From: CAWATG01 sp963785035
GTDB taxonomy: Bacteria > Actinomycetota > Acidimicrobiia > IMCC26256 > CAWATG01
Length of the DNA: 64,000 nucleotides
Assembly: GCA_963785035.1 (NCBI GenBank)
Contig: CAWATG010000005.1
Location: 186,001-250,000 of the forward strand
Direction: 5' to 3'
Position 1 is the stretch's first letter. Each line of letters starts with the position of its first letter. Below, piece after piece: positions 56,307 through 64,000 of the stretch. The notes beneath the pieces are model-generated. The model saw only the letters and a program-made list of their open reading frames with translations, was not told where the DNA came from and ran no database searches. Both the position numbers and the translations under genes were made by a program.

Positions 56307-57998
56307 ATGACCTCGAGTACTGACAACGCGACCACACGTCTTCACCTCGGACTCGTCGGTCCGTTGCCACCGGTGCCATCGGGTCCAGCCGATTACCTTG
56401 CCGAGCTACTCCCCGCGTTGGCCCAAAGAGTGCGTCTCACCTGTTTCGTCCCCGACGTCACGGCGACCGACGACGCCCTTCGTGCCAAGTTCGACGTGCA
56501 GCCAATCTCGGCACGCGACAATCCCGACGTTGACCTGCTGCACTATCACCTCGCCAACAACGAACACCATGAGGCAGTTTTCGAAGCGGCATTAGTTGGC
56601 CCGCCGGGCCTCGCGGTGATCCACGACGGATCCGTGCATCACCTGGCCGCACATCTCATGCTCACCGGTGGCAGTCCCGATCGTTACCGTGAATTCCTGC
56701 GCGAAGCGCATGGCGAAGCCGGCGCCGAGCTCGCACAGCTCAGGATCGATGGACACCGCGCGCAGATTGAGCAGTTTCTGTTCGACGCTCTCGGAGCGGT
56801 CGTATCGAGACACCACGGCGCGCTGGTTCATAGTCGGTATGCGGCAGATCTCGTGTCCTCTCGGGTCCCGGGCCTGCCGGTTTGGGTCGTGCCCCATTAC
56901 GCACGTCCGATGGCCCCACCACTGAACAAGGCATCGTTCGGGGTCGATGAGGACGTCTTCACAATCGGACACTTCGGCTTTATCACCGCCCCCAAGCGTC
57001 CCTACCTGCTCCTCGACGCGTTCGCCCGGCTTCTTCGCGCCGGACATCGTGCACACCTGCTCCTGGCGGGCAAGGACGACACGTTCGGCCGATTGTCCAA
57101 CGCGATCGCCGCATCCGGGCTCACCGAACACGTGACCGTGACGGGTTATCTCGAAGCCGCTGAGCTCGAAGGTCTGATTCAGGCAGTCGACACGGTCGTC
57201 AGCCTGCGATCACCGCACGTCGCTGAGACGTCGGGAACGCTCACACTCGCATTGGTCGCCGGCAAGCCAGTGGTCGTCCAACAACTCGGGAGTTGGGCCG
57301 AGTTGCCCGCCAGCGTTGCCGTGCAGGTCGCCGCCGATGGCGACGAGGCCGCAGCACTCGCCGATGCTTTTGTCTCCTTGGCCATAGACCCTGAGCGCCG
57401 ACGACGCCTCGGCGAGGCAGCCAAGGACTATGCAACGCACCATTTCGACCTTGACCGTTGCGCCGACGCCATCATCGCTGCCAGCACCACCGCCGCGAGC
57501 AGGACAAATGTCACTCCACGCGCGTTCGGACTGGAACGCCGCGAGGCAATCGCAGCGTCGAGCGCGCCGACATCTCTGCGGGCGTTACCTCCCGCGTTTG
57601 CCGGAGCGCGCTGTCTCGCTCTCGAGACGACTCCCACCGTGACCGACGCCCTCGCTGACCTGTGGGGCTATGACGTCTCGGCGCACCGGGTAGGCCAACC
57701 GCGCCGCGCCGGATCCTTTGACGCAGTGGTGTGGACACCTGCAGCACCCAACATCGTCGCCCTCGATGCGATGCACGCACAACTGAGCGACATCAACCGC
57801 CTCCTCGCTGGAAACGGTTGGCTACTCGTGTACGACGCAGAGGAAACAGATACGGAAACTTCCGATTGGTCGCCACCGTGGATCGCGGTGCTTGAACTTG
57901 CCGGTTTCGCCGTTCGCTCGAGCACTGCGGGCGTCCTGGCACAAAAAGTCGCGCTTCCCGCGAAGTGGCGCTCCGCTCGGGTATCGCTTGTCTCGTAG
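56307..57998 (+). CDS. GT4 glycosyltransferase with a C-terminal methyltransferase-like remnant
   Basis: A 563-residue protein. The GT-B fold begins HLGLVGPLPPVPSGPADYLAELLPAL and continues LLHYHLANNEHHEAVFEAAL, HSRYAADLVSSRVP, IGHFGFITAPKRPYLLLDAF and LAGKDDTFGRLSNAI. The donor site is VSLRSPHVAETSGTLTLALV, with the E-x-x-x-x-x-x-E pattern reduced to a Glu-Thr-Ser. Residues ~430-560 (ALADLWGYDVSAHRVGQPRR, FDAVVWTPAAPNIVALDAMH, GNGWLLVYDAEETDTETSDW) look like the second half of a class I methyltransferase without its SAM loop. Ends just inside the flippase gene. Confidence 0.85.
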   Translation: MTSSTDNATTRLHLGLVGPLPPVPSGPADYLAELLPALAQRVRLTCFVPDVTATDDALRAKFDVQPISARDNPDVDLLHYHLANNEHHEAVFEAALVGPPGLAVIHDGSVHHLAAHLMLTGGSPDRYREFLREAHGEAGAELAQLRIDGHRAQIEQFLFDALGAVVSRHHGALVHSRYAADLVSSRVPGLPVWVVPHYARPMAPPLNKASFGVDEDVFTIGHFGFITAPKRPYLLLDAFARLLRAGHRAHLLLAGKDDTFGRLSNAIAASGLTEHVTVTGYLEAAELEGLIQAVDTVVSLRSPHVAETSGTLTLALVAGKPVVVQQLGSWAELPASVAVQVAADGDEAAALADAFVSLAIDPERRRRLGEAAKDYATHHFDLDRCADAIIAASTTAASRTNVTPRAFGLERREAIAASSAPTSLRALPPAFAGARCLALETTPTVTDALADLWGYDVSAHRVGQPRRAGSFDAVVWTPAAPNIVALDAMHAQLSDINRLLAGNGWLLVYDAEETDTETSDWSPPWIAVLELAGFAVRSSTAGVLAQKVALPAKWRSARVSLVS

Positions 57999-59398
57999 CC
58001 CAGTCGGCGCACGTCGAACGAACCGAGCCGGTCGCTAAGCTGCGCGAACTCGCCCGGTCCACGGAGGTTCCGCTGCAACTCCAACCAAAGTCGCTGATCG
58101 GACGTGCGCGCGAGGTCCTTCCTGAGGGAACAATTCCCGTCGGGCTCGGCCTGTTCATCGCGTCGGCATCGGCCTACGGCGTCGTGATCATCATCAACGC
58201 CGTTGTCGGCGACAAGGGTTACGCGGGCTTCGGCGTCTTCTGGTCGCTGATCTTCGTGGTCGGGCCGGGAATCTTCCTTCCGCTCGAGCAGGAAGTCAGC
58301 CGCGCCATCGCCCACCGTTCGACCGAAGGAGTCGGCAGTGCGCCGCTCGTGGTCCGAGCAGCAACCGTTGGCGGGATAGCTGCGGTCGTCATCCTCGTCG
58401 TGGCCAGCGGGTTCTCGAGCGTGATGATCGACCACCTTTTTCACGGTAGCAACATGCTCCTCATCGCATTCCTGATCAGCCTTTTTGGCTTCTATGTGAT
58501 GCACCTGACACGAGGAGTCCTTTCGGGTAACGGTCGGTTCGTGCCGTATGGGGTAATGGTCGGAGCAGACGGCATCATCCGGCTGGTCCTCGTCGCCGTG
58601 CTCGCCATCGGCGGCGTCTCGACGGTTGGACCATTCGGACTCGCCATGGCCGTCACCCCCTTCCTGGCATCACTGGCCGTCTTGATGGACCGACGAGGCC
58701 TCTTGTCGGCCGGGCCGCATGCCGACTGGTCGGAGCTCTCCGCTGCGCTGGGCATGCTCCTGACGATCTCGATCCTTTCGCAAGTCCTTGCCTACCTCGC
58801 CCTGATGATCTCGGGCGTGACGGCCAGCTTCGATGTGGCGCGTTCCTTCACCAATGCGTTCTTCGTGGCGCGCATTCCCGTCTTGATGTTCATGGCGGTA
58901 CAGGCAGCGCTGTTGCCCAAGCTTGCGCGCCTCGCCGCATCCGACGAACACCTCGATTTCCGCGAAGCGTTGCGCCGACTCCTCATCTCAGTCGTCGGCG
59001 TCGCAATCCTCGGAACCCTGCTTGCCTTCGCGTTGGGTCCTTTTGTCGGCAGCAAGATCTTTCCCGACAAGTTCGACATCGCCCGCACGGACCTCAGCGT
59101 CCTCGCAGCCGGCAGCGGTGTCTTCATCATCGGCCAGACCATTACGCAGGCTCTCATCGCCCTCAAGGCCTACGGCCTGGGCGTGGCCGGTTGGGCGTTC
59201 GGTTGCGCGGTCTACCTCGTCGTCACCCTCGTGCTCGATGTCCATGTGACGCTCGAGGTCAGCATCGCGTTCTGCGCCGGAGCGGGAAGCGCAACGGCAG
59301 TCCTTGCGATCCTGCTCGCGCAGCGGATGAAGGGTGTCGTACCGGACTCACCTGCCGGGATCTTCGAGGCGATCGAGCACGAGGCCGTCGATATCTAA
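57965..59398 (+). CDS. Polysaccharide/oligosaccharide flippase (Wzx/MATE-like)
   Basis: A 477-residue membrane protein with about 12-14 helices that likely moves lipid-linked glycan across the membrane. Charged helix ends such as FVVGPGIFLPLEQEVSRAIA, MHLTRGVLSGNGRFVPYG and MFMAVQAALLPKLARLAA match the polysaccharide-transporter group. The annotated GTG overlaps the GT4 gene by 34 bases; a start further in, before PKSLIGRAREVLPEGTIPVG, would also give a full protein. Part of helix 12-13 (QTITQALIALKAYGLGVAGW and the following strand) is repeated as a fragment at 62269. Last gene of the plus-strand glycan unit. Confidence 0.85.
   Translation: MALRSGIACLVAQSAHVERTEPVAKLRELARSTEVPLQLQPKSLIGRAREVLPEGTIPVGLGLFIASASAYGVVIIINAVVGDKGYAGFGVFWSLIFVVGPGIFLPLEQEVSRAIAHRSTEGVGSAPLVVRAATVGGIAAVVILVVASGFSSVMIDHLFHGSNMLLIAFLISLFGFYVMHLTRGVLSGNGRFVPYGVMVGADGIIRLVLVAVLAIGGVSTVGPFGLAMAVTPFLASLAVLMDRRGLLSAGPHADWSELSAALGMLLTISILSQVLAYLALMISGVTASFDVARSFTNAFFVARIPVLMFMAVQAALLPKLARLAASDEHLDFREALRRLLISVVGVAILGTLLAFALGPFVGSKIFPDKFDIARTDLSVLAAGSGVFIIGQTITQALIALKAYGLGVAGWAFGCAVYLVVTLVLDVHVTLEVSIAFCAGAGSATAVLAILLAQRMKGVVPDSPAGIFEAIEHEAVDI
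59129..59257 (+). repeat. 129-bp direct repeat, copy 1 (inside the flippase gene)
   Basis: The sequence from ATCGGCCAGACC to GTGACGCTCGAG recurs at 62269-62397 with five mismatches (about 96% identity), in the same orientation and reading frame. This copy encodes GQTITQALIALKAYGLGVAG and on to VHVTLE in the flippase. Confidence 0.9.
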
Positions 59399-59517
59399 GC
59401 CCTCCACCCCCGTGCCGTGCGGGACGGGAAGGTAGGCGAACAACCGTGCCCCTCGTTGGTGTATATTTGTCTGACTTATCCCTTTTGGCCTATGGCTGTT
59501 TGTCTGGAGCCCGACCA
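59399..59517 (+). promoter_or_regulatory. Intergenic region before the surface-protein gene
   Basis: 119 bases between flippase and surface protein. Near its start CCCGTGCCG and CGGGACGGG (59408-59427) can pair with one mismatch, a possible terminator for the flippase unit. An AT-richer stretch (GTGTATATTTGTCTGACTT, around 59458-59478) is the best candidate for a promoter. TGGAG lies eight bases before the ATG at 59518. Confidence 0.35.
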
Positions 59518-62205
59518 ATGCAGCCATCGAAACGCCACAGGTTCATTGCAGGTTTCATGGCCTTGCTGCTCGTCGTCGCCCTATGCGGCGCCCTACTTGC
59601 CGCAGCGCCATCGGCTAGCGCCACCCCCATCACCCGTACGTGGGTGGGACCGTCAGGAGTCGAACCGGCAACTTTCTCCAGGGCGTCAAATTGGACGCCT
59701 ACAGGCGTCCCCCAAGATGGCGATTCCCTGGTCTTCGCTGGCACCGCGGACAGCTACCCGGTATACGACGACCTGCCGGGCCTCGCTATCGCATCCATTA
59801 CTGCAACCGGGCGATTAGCCATCATGTCGGGGAGCATCACTCCACCCAGTCTCAGGATCACCGGCGACGTCTCGTGCGGGTCTACACCCTCCTGCGACAT
59901 CACGATCTCCGTTCCGGTCGACCTCGGTGTTGGCCAACGAGGCATACACATACCCGCAGGTGGCGCCTTGAGATTTGAAAATGCCTTGACAGGCCCAGGC
60001 GGGATCACCAAGACCGGCATGGGCCCGCTGTCGATACCTGGAGCTACAACCTACGAGGGTCACACAATCGTTACTGAAGGGATGGTCTACGCCGGCTCGC
60101 TCGGATCCGCGATTGCCGGCACAACCATCCAAGCCGGAGGTGGCCTTACTCTCGGGCGCCAGTACACACCGAGTGCAGAGCCCTTCTCGCTCGCCGGAAC
60201 CGGGCCACCCAACATGGCAGCCGCTTTGAGCTTTGACGGCCCTGCCACCCTCACTGGCCCCATCATGTTGAATGGCCATGAAGTTGCCGTGTCAGCCGGA
60301 GGCTGGCCCAACACTGTCGAGTTCGCTGGGCCCGTTGCCGGCCCAGCGACGCTTCGCGTGACGGGAAGCGGCGCCCTGGTACTCAAAGGAGCGAAGACCT
60401 ATTCGGGCGGGACCACGACGCTAGGTGCACCTGTTCACGCCGACGGCAGCAATGCTCTCGGGACAGGACTGATTACGATTCTCGATGGATCGCTTCAACT
60501 TTCGGCAGGCACAGTCCTACCTAACGCAATCATCGTTTCAAACATCCATCCGCCGAATGGAATCTCCGTCAACATCGATGTTTTGTCTGGAACGGCAACG
60601 CTAACGGGGCCTGTCACATTCTTCGGTGACGTTGCCGTCGGCACCGAAAGCGAGTGGTGGCGTTTGGGCGAAACTCTCGTTTTCACCGGAGCAATATCCG
60701 GCAGTGGGACACTCTCGCAATCTGGATCGGTCTCCTTCATCGGCAATGGGGTCACGACCTACACCGGCCGCATCCGCGGTACTCGGGAGAATCTGAACCT
60801 CAATCGGACCTCGGACAACACGGCAATCGCAGGCGACGTCACGATAAGCACGGCATCGCTGATTCTGGGGAGTGCCAACCAAATCGCTGACACCGCGACA
60901 ATAACTATGGACGCCGGTAGCGCGATTTTCGACCCACAAGGCTATGACGAAACAATCGCGAACTTGTTCGTCGACGAAGGCACCGTTGACCTCATGAGTG
61001 CGCCACTCGGCGCGCAACACTCGGTCTTGAACATTGCCGGGACGTTCAGGATCCGAAGGGGAACGGTCTCCGTGCGTCTTGGCGGAACCAACGCGGGGAC
61101 AGACAGGCCAGCCCTTCGTGCCAGCTCAGTCCAAATCGGCGACACCACCGTTCCATCCTCCAGCAGCCTTAGGACGTCCTTCACGGACTACCCGGAAGTG
61201 GGCCAGTCCTTCATGTTGATCGAGAACACGGGCAGCTCACCGACTAGTGGGAAGTTTGTCAACGCTCTTCCCGGAGTACCCATCAACGTCGCAGACGGCA
61301 TCTGGATGCAGATGAACTACGCCGGCGGTGACGGCAACGACGTCACTCTGACGAGCGTCAACCCGCCCGCACCACCAGCACCGCCCGCACCGCCCGCACC
61401 GCCAGCACCGCCCGCACCGGCAGTTGAGGTTAAGGGTGCGACCGAGACCGGAGGCGGCTACTGGATGCTCAGCGCCGACGGAACCGTCTACCCCTTCGGC
61501 AACGCAGTCAACCTCGGACGCACACAACCAGCCATCGGATTCGCCGTCAAGGCCGTCAAGCTCGAACCGCAACCCAGCGGCGACGGCTACAGGATCCTGC
61601 ACAACAACGGCACCGTCAACGCCTTCGGCACAGCCACATCCGAACCGCTATGCAGCGCCACCGCCCTCGCGCCAGGCGAACAAGCAACCAGCATCTCTAC
61701 CACACCCACAGGAAAGGGATACTGGATCTTCACCAACCGCGGCCGCGTCCAAACCTGCGGCGACGCCAAACACTTCGGCGACCTCTCAACCAAAACCCTC
61801 AACGGACCCGTCCTCGGCTCCGTCGCAACACCATCAGGCAACGGCTACTACATGGTCGCCGCCGACGGCGGCATCTTCGCCTACGGCGACGCAAACTTCC
61901 ATGGCTCCATGGGCAACACCAGACTCAACGCCCCCGTCCAAGCACTCGTCCCCACAGCCGACAACAACGGCTACTGGCTCGTCGCCTCCGACGGCGGAAT
62001 CTTCGCCTTCGGAACAGCAACCTTTCGAGGATCCATGGGCGCCACCAAACTCAACAAACCCATCGTCGGCATGGTCCGCAACGGCACCGGCTACCTCATG
62101 GTCGCCGCAGACGGCGGCATCTTCAACTTCTCCGACCGGCCATTCCACGGCTCACTAGGAAACAACCCGCCATCACAACCCATCGTCGGCGTCGCCACAA
62201 ACTGA
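59518..62205 (+). CDS. Secreted surface protein: beta-rich stalk, Pro-rich linker and six GYWL repeats
   Basis: An 895-residue protein starting at ATG 59518. Signal peptide MQPSKRHRFIAGFMALLLVV with cleavage after PSASA. The middle ~590 residues are Gly/Thr/Ser-rich beta repeats (TRTWVGPSGVEPATFSRASN, GGITKTGMGPLSIPGATTYE, GALVLKGAKTYSGGTTTLGA), the style of autotransporter-type beta-helix passenger repeats. A PPAPPAPPAPPAP linker leads to six C-terminal GYWL units (GYWMLSADGTVYPFG, ..., GYYMVAADGGIFAYG, GYWLVASDGGIFAFG, GYLMVAADGGIFNFS). No LPXTG sorting signal or final membrane helix is seen. The codon use of the last third differs from the middle (near-exclusive C/G third bases), so the gene may be a fusion of two sources. 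Confidence 0.9.
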   Translation: MQPSKRHRFIAGFMALLLVVALCGALLAAAPSASATPITRTWVGPSGVEPATFSRASNWTPTGVPQDGDSLVFAGTADSYPVYDDLPGLAIASITATGRLAIMSGSITPPSLRITGDVSCGSTPSCDITISVPVDLGVGQRGIHIPAGGALRFENALTGPGGITKTGMGPLSIPGATTYEGHTIVTEGMVYAGSLGSAIAGTTIQAGGGLTLGRQYTPSAEPFSLAGTGPPNMAAALSFDGPATLTGPIMLNGHEVAVSAGGWPNTVEFAGPVAGPATLRVTGSGALVLKGAKTYSGGTTTLGAPVHADGSNALGTGLITILDGSLQLSAGTVLPNAIIVSNIHPPNGISVNIDVLSGTATLTGPVTFFGDVAVGTESEWWRLGETLVFTGAISGSGTLSQSGSVSFIGNGVTTYTGRIRGTRENLNLNRTSDNTAIAGDVTISTASLILGSANQIADTATITMDAGSAIFDPQGYDETIANLFVDEGTVDLMSAPLGAQHSVLNIAGTFRIRRGTVSVRLGGTNAGTDRPALRASSVQIGDTTVPSSSSLRTSFTDYPEVGQSFMLIENTGSSPTSGKFVNALPGVPINVADGIWMQMNYAGGDGNDVTLTSVNPPAPPAPPAPPAPPAPPAPAVEVKGATETGGGYWMLSADGTVYPFGNAVNLGRTQPAIGFAVKAVKLEPQPSGDGYRILHNNGTVNAFGTATSEPLCSATALAPGEQATSISTTPTGKGYWIFTNRGRVQTCGDAKHFGDLSTKTLNGPVLGSVATPSGNGYYMVAADGGIFAYGDANFHGSMGNTRLNAPVQALVPTADNNGYWLVASDGGIFAFGTATFRGSMGATKLNKPIVGMVRNGTGYLMVAADGGIFNFSDRPFHGSLGNNPPSQPIVGVATN

Positions 62206-62229
62206 AACCACAACACCACCAAACACGAG

Positions 62230-62412
62230 ATGTCGCGCCCACCACTTGAGATCAACCACCGATTCCGTATCGGCCAGACCATTGCGCAGGCGCTCATCGC
62301 CCTCAAGGCCTACGGCCTCGGCGTGGCCGGTTGGGCGTTCGGATGCGCGGTCTACCTCGTCGTCACCCTCGTGCTCAATGTCCATGTGACGCTCGAGGGC
62401 ACCGCGATCTAG
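62230..62412 (+). pseudogene. Fragment of the flippase gene
   Basis: A short ORF encoding GQTIAQALIALKAYGLGVAG and on to VHVTLEGTAI, nearly identical to residues ~388-430 of the flippase. The flanking bases have no flippase likeness. It has no membrane-protein context or ribosome binding site, so it is a truncated duplicate left next to the surface-protein gene. Its stop overlaps the stop of the convergent GT-C gene. Confidence 0.8.
62269..62397 (+). repeat. 129-bp direct repeat, copy 2 (downstream of the surface-protein gene)
   Basis: This is the second copy of the sequence at 59129-59257, 3140 bases downstream, with five mismatches. The pair brackets the end of the flippase gene, its intergenic region and the whole surface-protein gene. 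Confidence 0.9.
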
Positions 62413-64000
62413 CGCAGGATCTGATAGATGCGCGAACCAAGCACGTCGACAAAGAGGCGATATCGCGTTGGCATTTGCTGCACGAGCCGGTCCAATGTCC
62501 CACCCGTCGCCGCCAGGAGATAGTCGCCGCGCGAGCTTTCCAGCGGCATCTCCAAGGTCGAGACGTCATCGACATCCGGCAACATCACGAGATGGTTTTG
62601 GTATCGCCGCCCAAGGAGCGGATATACCCATGCATTCGGGACATCACGCAAACGCGTAACGATCGTGTCGCCGTCGCGGAGGTTGTCGACCCACGCGAAT
62701 TGTCCGTCGAGCACCCTTCCGATCGTTCGTTCTTCTGCCGGTATCGCCTGGGTGCTCCGGAATTCGGCCCAATCGATGGTCGGTCCGCTCGTATGCCTGC
62801 GCGCCGAGGCACCGGTGACGGCCAGCACCAGGCCCAAAGCTGCGAACTGCAGGACGATCGCAAGTTTCCGCCACGAAGTCCGTGCGACGCGTTCGATCAT
62901 GAATACCAAGGCAAGCGCCCCTACACCTGCGAGCACGACAGTGAAACGTGACCACCAACGCAGCGGCTGCAGCACGAAGATGAGGCTGAACGGCACAACG
63001 ACAGCGCAGAACAAGTCGCGCCGGCGCTTCAGCGCGTAACCCATGAACAGCGCCAAGGCCGGAAGGCCGCCGTATAACCACGCGAGTCCCAGACCGCCCA
63101 GGCGCGAGTCGAAGGTGTATTGCTTTGGTGCGCTCGTCCAGGACGCCCACACCTGCTCGGGCCACGGCCGTCCAACGATCGAAGGCGGAGCCATCCCGGC
63201 CAACACCGTTTGCTCCGGCGGACCGATGCCGGAGAACACGTCCCGACCGAGCACGCTCACCGTGAACGGATGAAGTGGGTTGCCATACTCCACCCAAGTA
63301 CGCGCGTACCAGAACCCGCCGAACACGGGAAGCGGCGCGGCGAACAGCACCATTGCTGCTACAGCGCTACGCCACGACCGTTCCCGACGAATCGCTGCGA
63401 CCACGACGAGGCCCGCAAGCACTGCAGCAAGCACCCCGACATAGGCAATACCGACCGATTTTGTCCCTACTGCCATTCCCGCGGCCAGACCTCCCAGCAC
63501 CAGGTCGATGCGCGCAAGTCGCCATGCCTCGACGCGCTCGAGTTCACCGATGCGACCGACCAGACCGAGCTCCTGCAACGCACAGAACCAGAAGGCAAAC
63601 GCGGCGAGAAACAAGCCTGCCAACGCAACATCGGAATAGGCGACGCTCATCTGCATCACGACGATCGGCGTGAGCACGAACATGCACGCTGCAACGACAG
63701 CGAGTGATCGACGGACACCGAGCGCTCTGGCGATGACAGCGACCGCAATCGCGCCCAACAGGGCGAACGGCAATTGCCCCGCATCGGCCAACGTGTCGTT
63801 GCCCATCAATACCGTTGGCCACGTGAACACCAATTCGGCATTCATCGGGTAGACGTTCGTGTAGATCCAATAGGGCGTGAAACCGATCCGCTCGTTCTGC
63901 ACCCAGTGAGCGACCGCGGGCAGGTGATAGGAAAGGCCATCCCACGCGTATGGCGGAAAGACCCACGCGATCGCTGCAGCGGCCGCAGTTTGACCCAGCG
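62409..64000 (-). CDS. GT-C (GT39-like) membrane glycosyltransferase, 5' end outside the window
   Basis: At least 530 residues; the reading frame stays open to the right edge, so the N-terminus is missing. Just inside the edge it reads YAWDGLSYHLPAVAHWVQNE, the acidic first outer loop of GT39/PMT-like enzymes. Then come TNVYPMNAELVFTWPTVLMG and around ten membrane helices, and a soluble C-terminal domain (RTIGRVLDGQFAWVDNLRDG, HLVMLPDVDDVSTLEMPL) ending SRIYQILR. It should use a polyprenyl-phosphate sugar at the outer face of the membrane. It is convergent with the flippase fragment, both stops sharing CTAG. Confidence 0.8.
   Translation of the reverse strand, partial: LGQTAAAAAIAWVFPPYAWDGLSYHLPAVAHWVQNERIGFTPYWIYTNVYPMNAELVFTWPTVLMGNDTLADAGQLPFALLGAIAVAVIARALGVRRSLAVVAACMFVLTPIVVMQMSVAYSDVALAGLFLAAFAFWFCALQELGLVGRIGELERVEAWRLARIDLVLGGLAAGMAVGTKSVGIAYVGVLAAVLAGLVVVAAIRRERSWRSAVAAMVLFAAPLPVFGGFWYARTWVEYGNPLHPFTVSVLGRDVFSGIGPPEQTVLAGMAPPSIVGRPWPEQVWASWTSAPKQYTFDSRLGGLGLAWLYGGLPALALFMGYALKRRRDLFCAVVVPFSLIFVLQPLRWWSRFTVVLAGVGALALVFMIERVARTSWRKLAIVLQFAALGLVLAVTGASARRHTSGPTIDWAEFRSTQAIPAEERTIGRVLDGQFAWVDNLRDGDTIVTRLRDVPNAWVYPLLGRRYQNHLVMLPDVDDVSTLEMPLESSRGDYLLAATGGTLDRLVQQMPTRYRLFVDVLGSRIYQILR

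Noticed and set aside
62230..62412. 60-residue membrane protein gene downstream of the surface-protein gene
   Set aside because: Almost all of it is a copied segment of the flippase gene with unrelated ends, so it is treated as a fragment.
1..64000. tRNA, rRNA or riboswitch genes, including a cobalamin riboswitch before metH
   Set aside because: No cloverleaf, rRNA-like or B12-box-like conserved stretch was recognised in the intergenic sequences, and the space before metH is occupied by coding sequence.

Overview
This is high-GC DNA with frequent GTG and TTG starts, Shine-Dalgarno motifs of the AGGAGG type and many 1- or 4-base start/stop overlaps. Gene content (cobalamin-dependent enzymes, an E3-E2-LipB-LipA block, an N-terminal rhodanese fused to a ThiF/MoeB enzyme, surface proteins with GYWL-type repeats) suggests an actinobacterium, most plausibly of the Acidimicrobiia/Ilumatobacter kind. 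That placement is inference. Many otherwise well-conserved genes, including metH, pepA, lipB, the E2 gene and most sugar-nucleotide genes, are split by one- or two-base indels. About 30 such breaks can be placed, which points to a draft consensus rather than to gene decay, so split genes are listed as single loci with the break noted.

Region 1 (1-20.6 kb) is mostly housekeeping. It holds a methylmalonyl-CoA-mutase-type protein, a membrane-bound GGDEF/EAL c-di-GMP enzyme, a small toxin-antitoxin island, a rhodanese-ThiF enzyme, leucyl aminopeptidase, a very long secreted RCC1-repeat protein, an ATP:cob(I)alamin adenosyltransferase, a polytopic membrane protein, cobalamin-dependent methionine synthase and an eight-helix membrane protein. 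The toxin-antitoxin island lies between two 36-bp near-identical repeats, one of which is the 3' end of the GGDEF/EAL gene.

Region 2 (20.7-27.1 kb) holds a SAM methyltransferase and, on the minus strand, a CmcI-type methyltransferase, a 29-residue membrane peptide, dihydrolipoamide dehydrogenase, the 2-oxoacid dehydrogenase E2, LipB and LipA.

Region 3 (27.2-64 kb) is a large glycan-assembly locus. It encodes sugar-nucleotide epimerases, Gfo/Idh oxidoreductases, a nucleotide-sugar dehydrogenase and an SDR. A complete set for GDP-D-glycero-D-manno-heptose is present (GmhA, HddA, GmhB, HddC) together with its own transaldolase, which could supply sedoheptulose 7-phosphate. Polymer assembly is represented by several GT2 and GT4 glycosyltransferases, three large GT-C/YfhO-type membrane proteins, SAM methyltransferases, coiled-coil proteins and a Wzx/MATE-like flippase. 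Three proteins in this region each carry exactly six GYWL-type repeats: two from a divergent gene pair inside the locus, and one secreted surface protein next to the flippase gene. The surface-protein gene is followed by a 129-bp duplicated fragment of the flippase gene.

No rRNA, tRNA, CRISPR array, transposase or integrase was seen.
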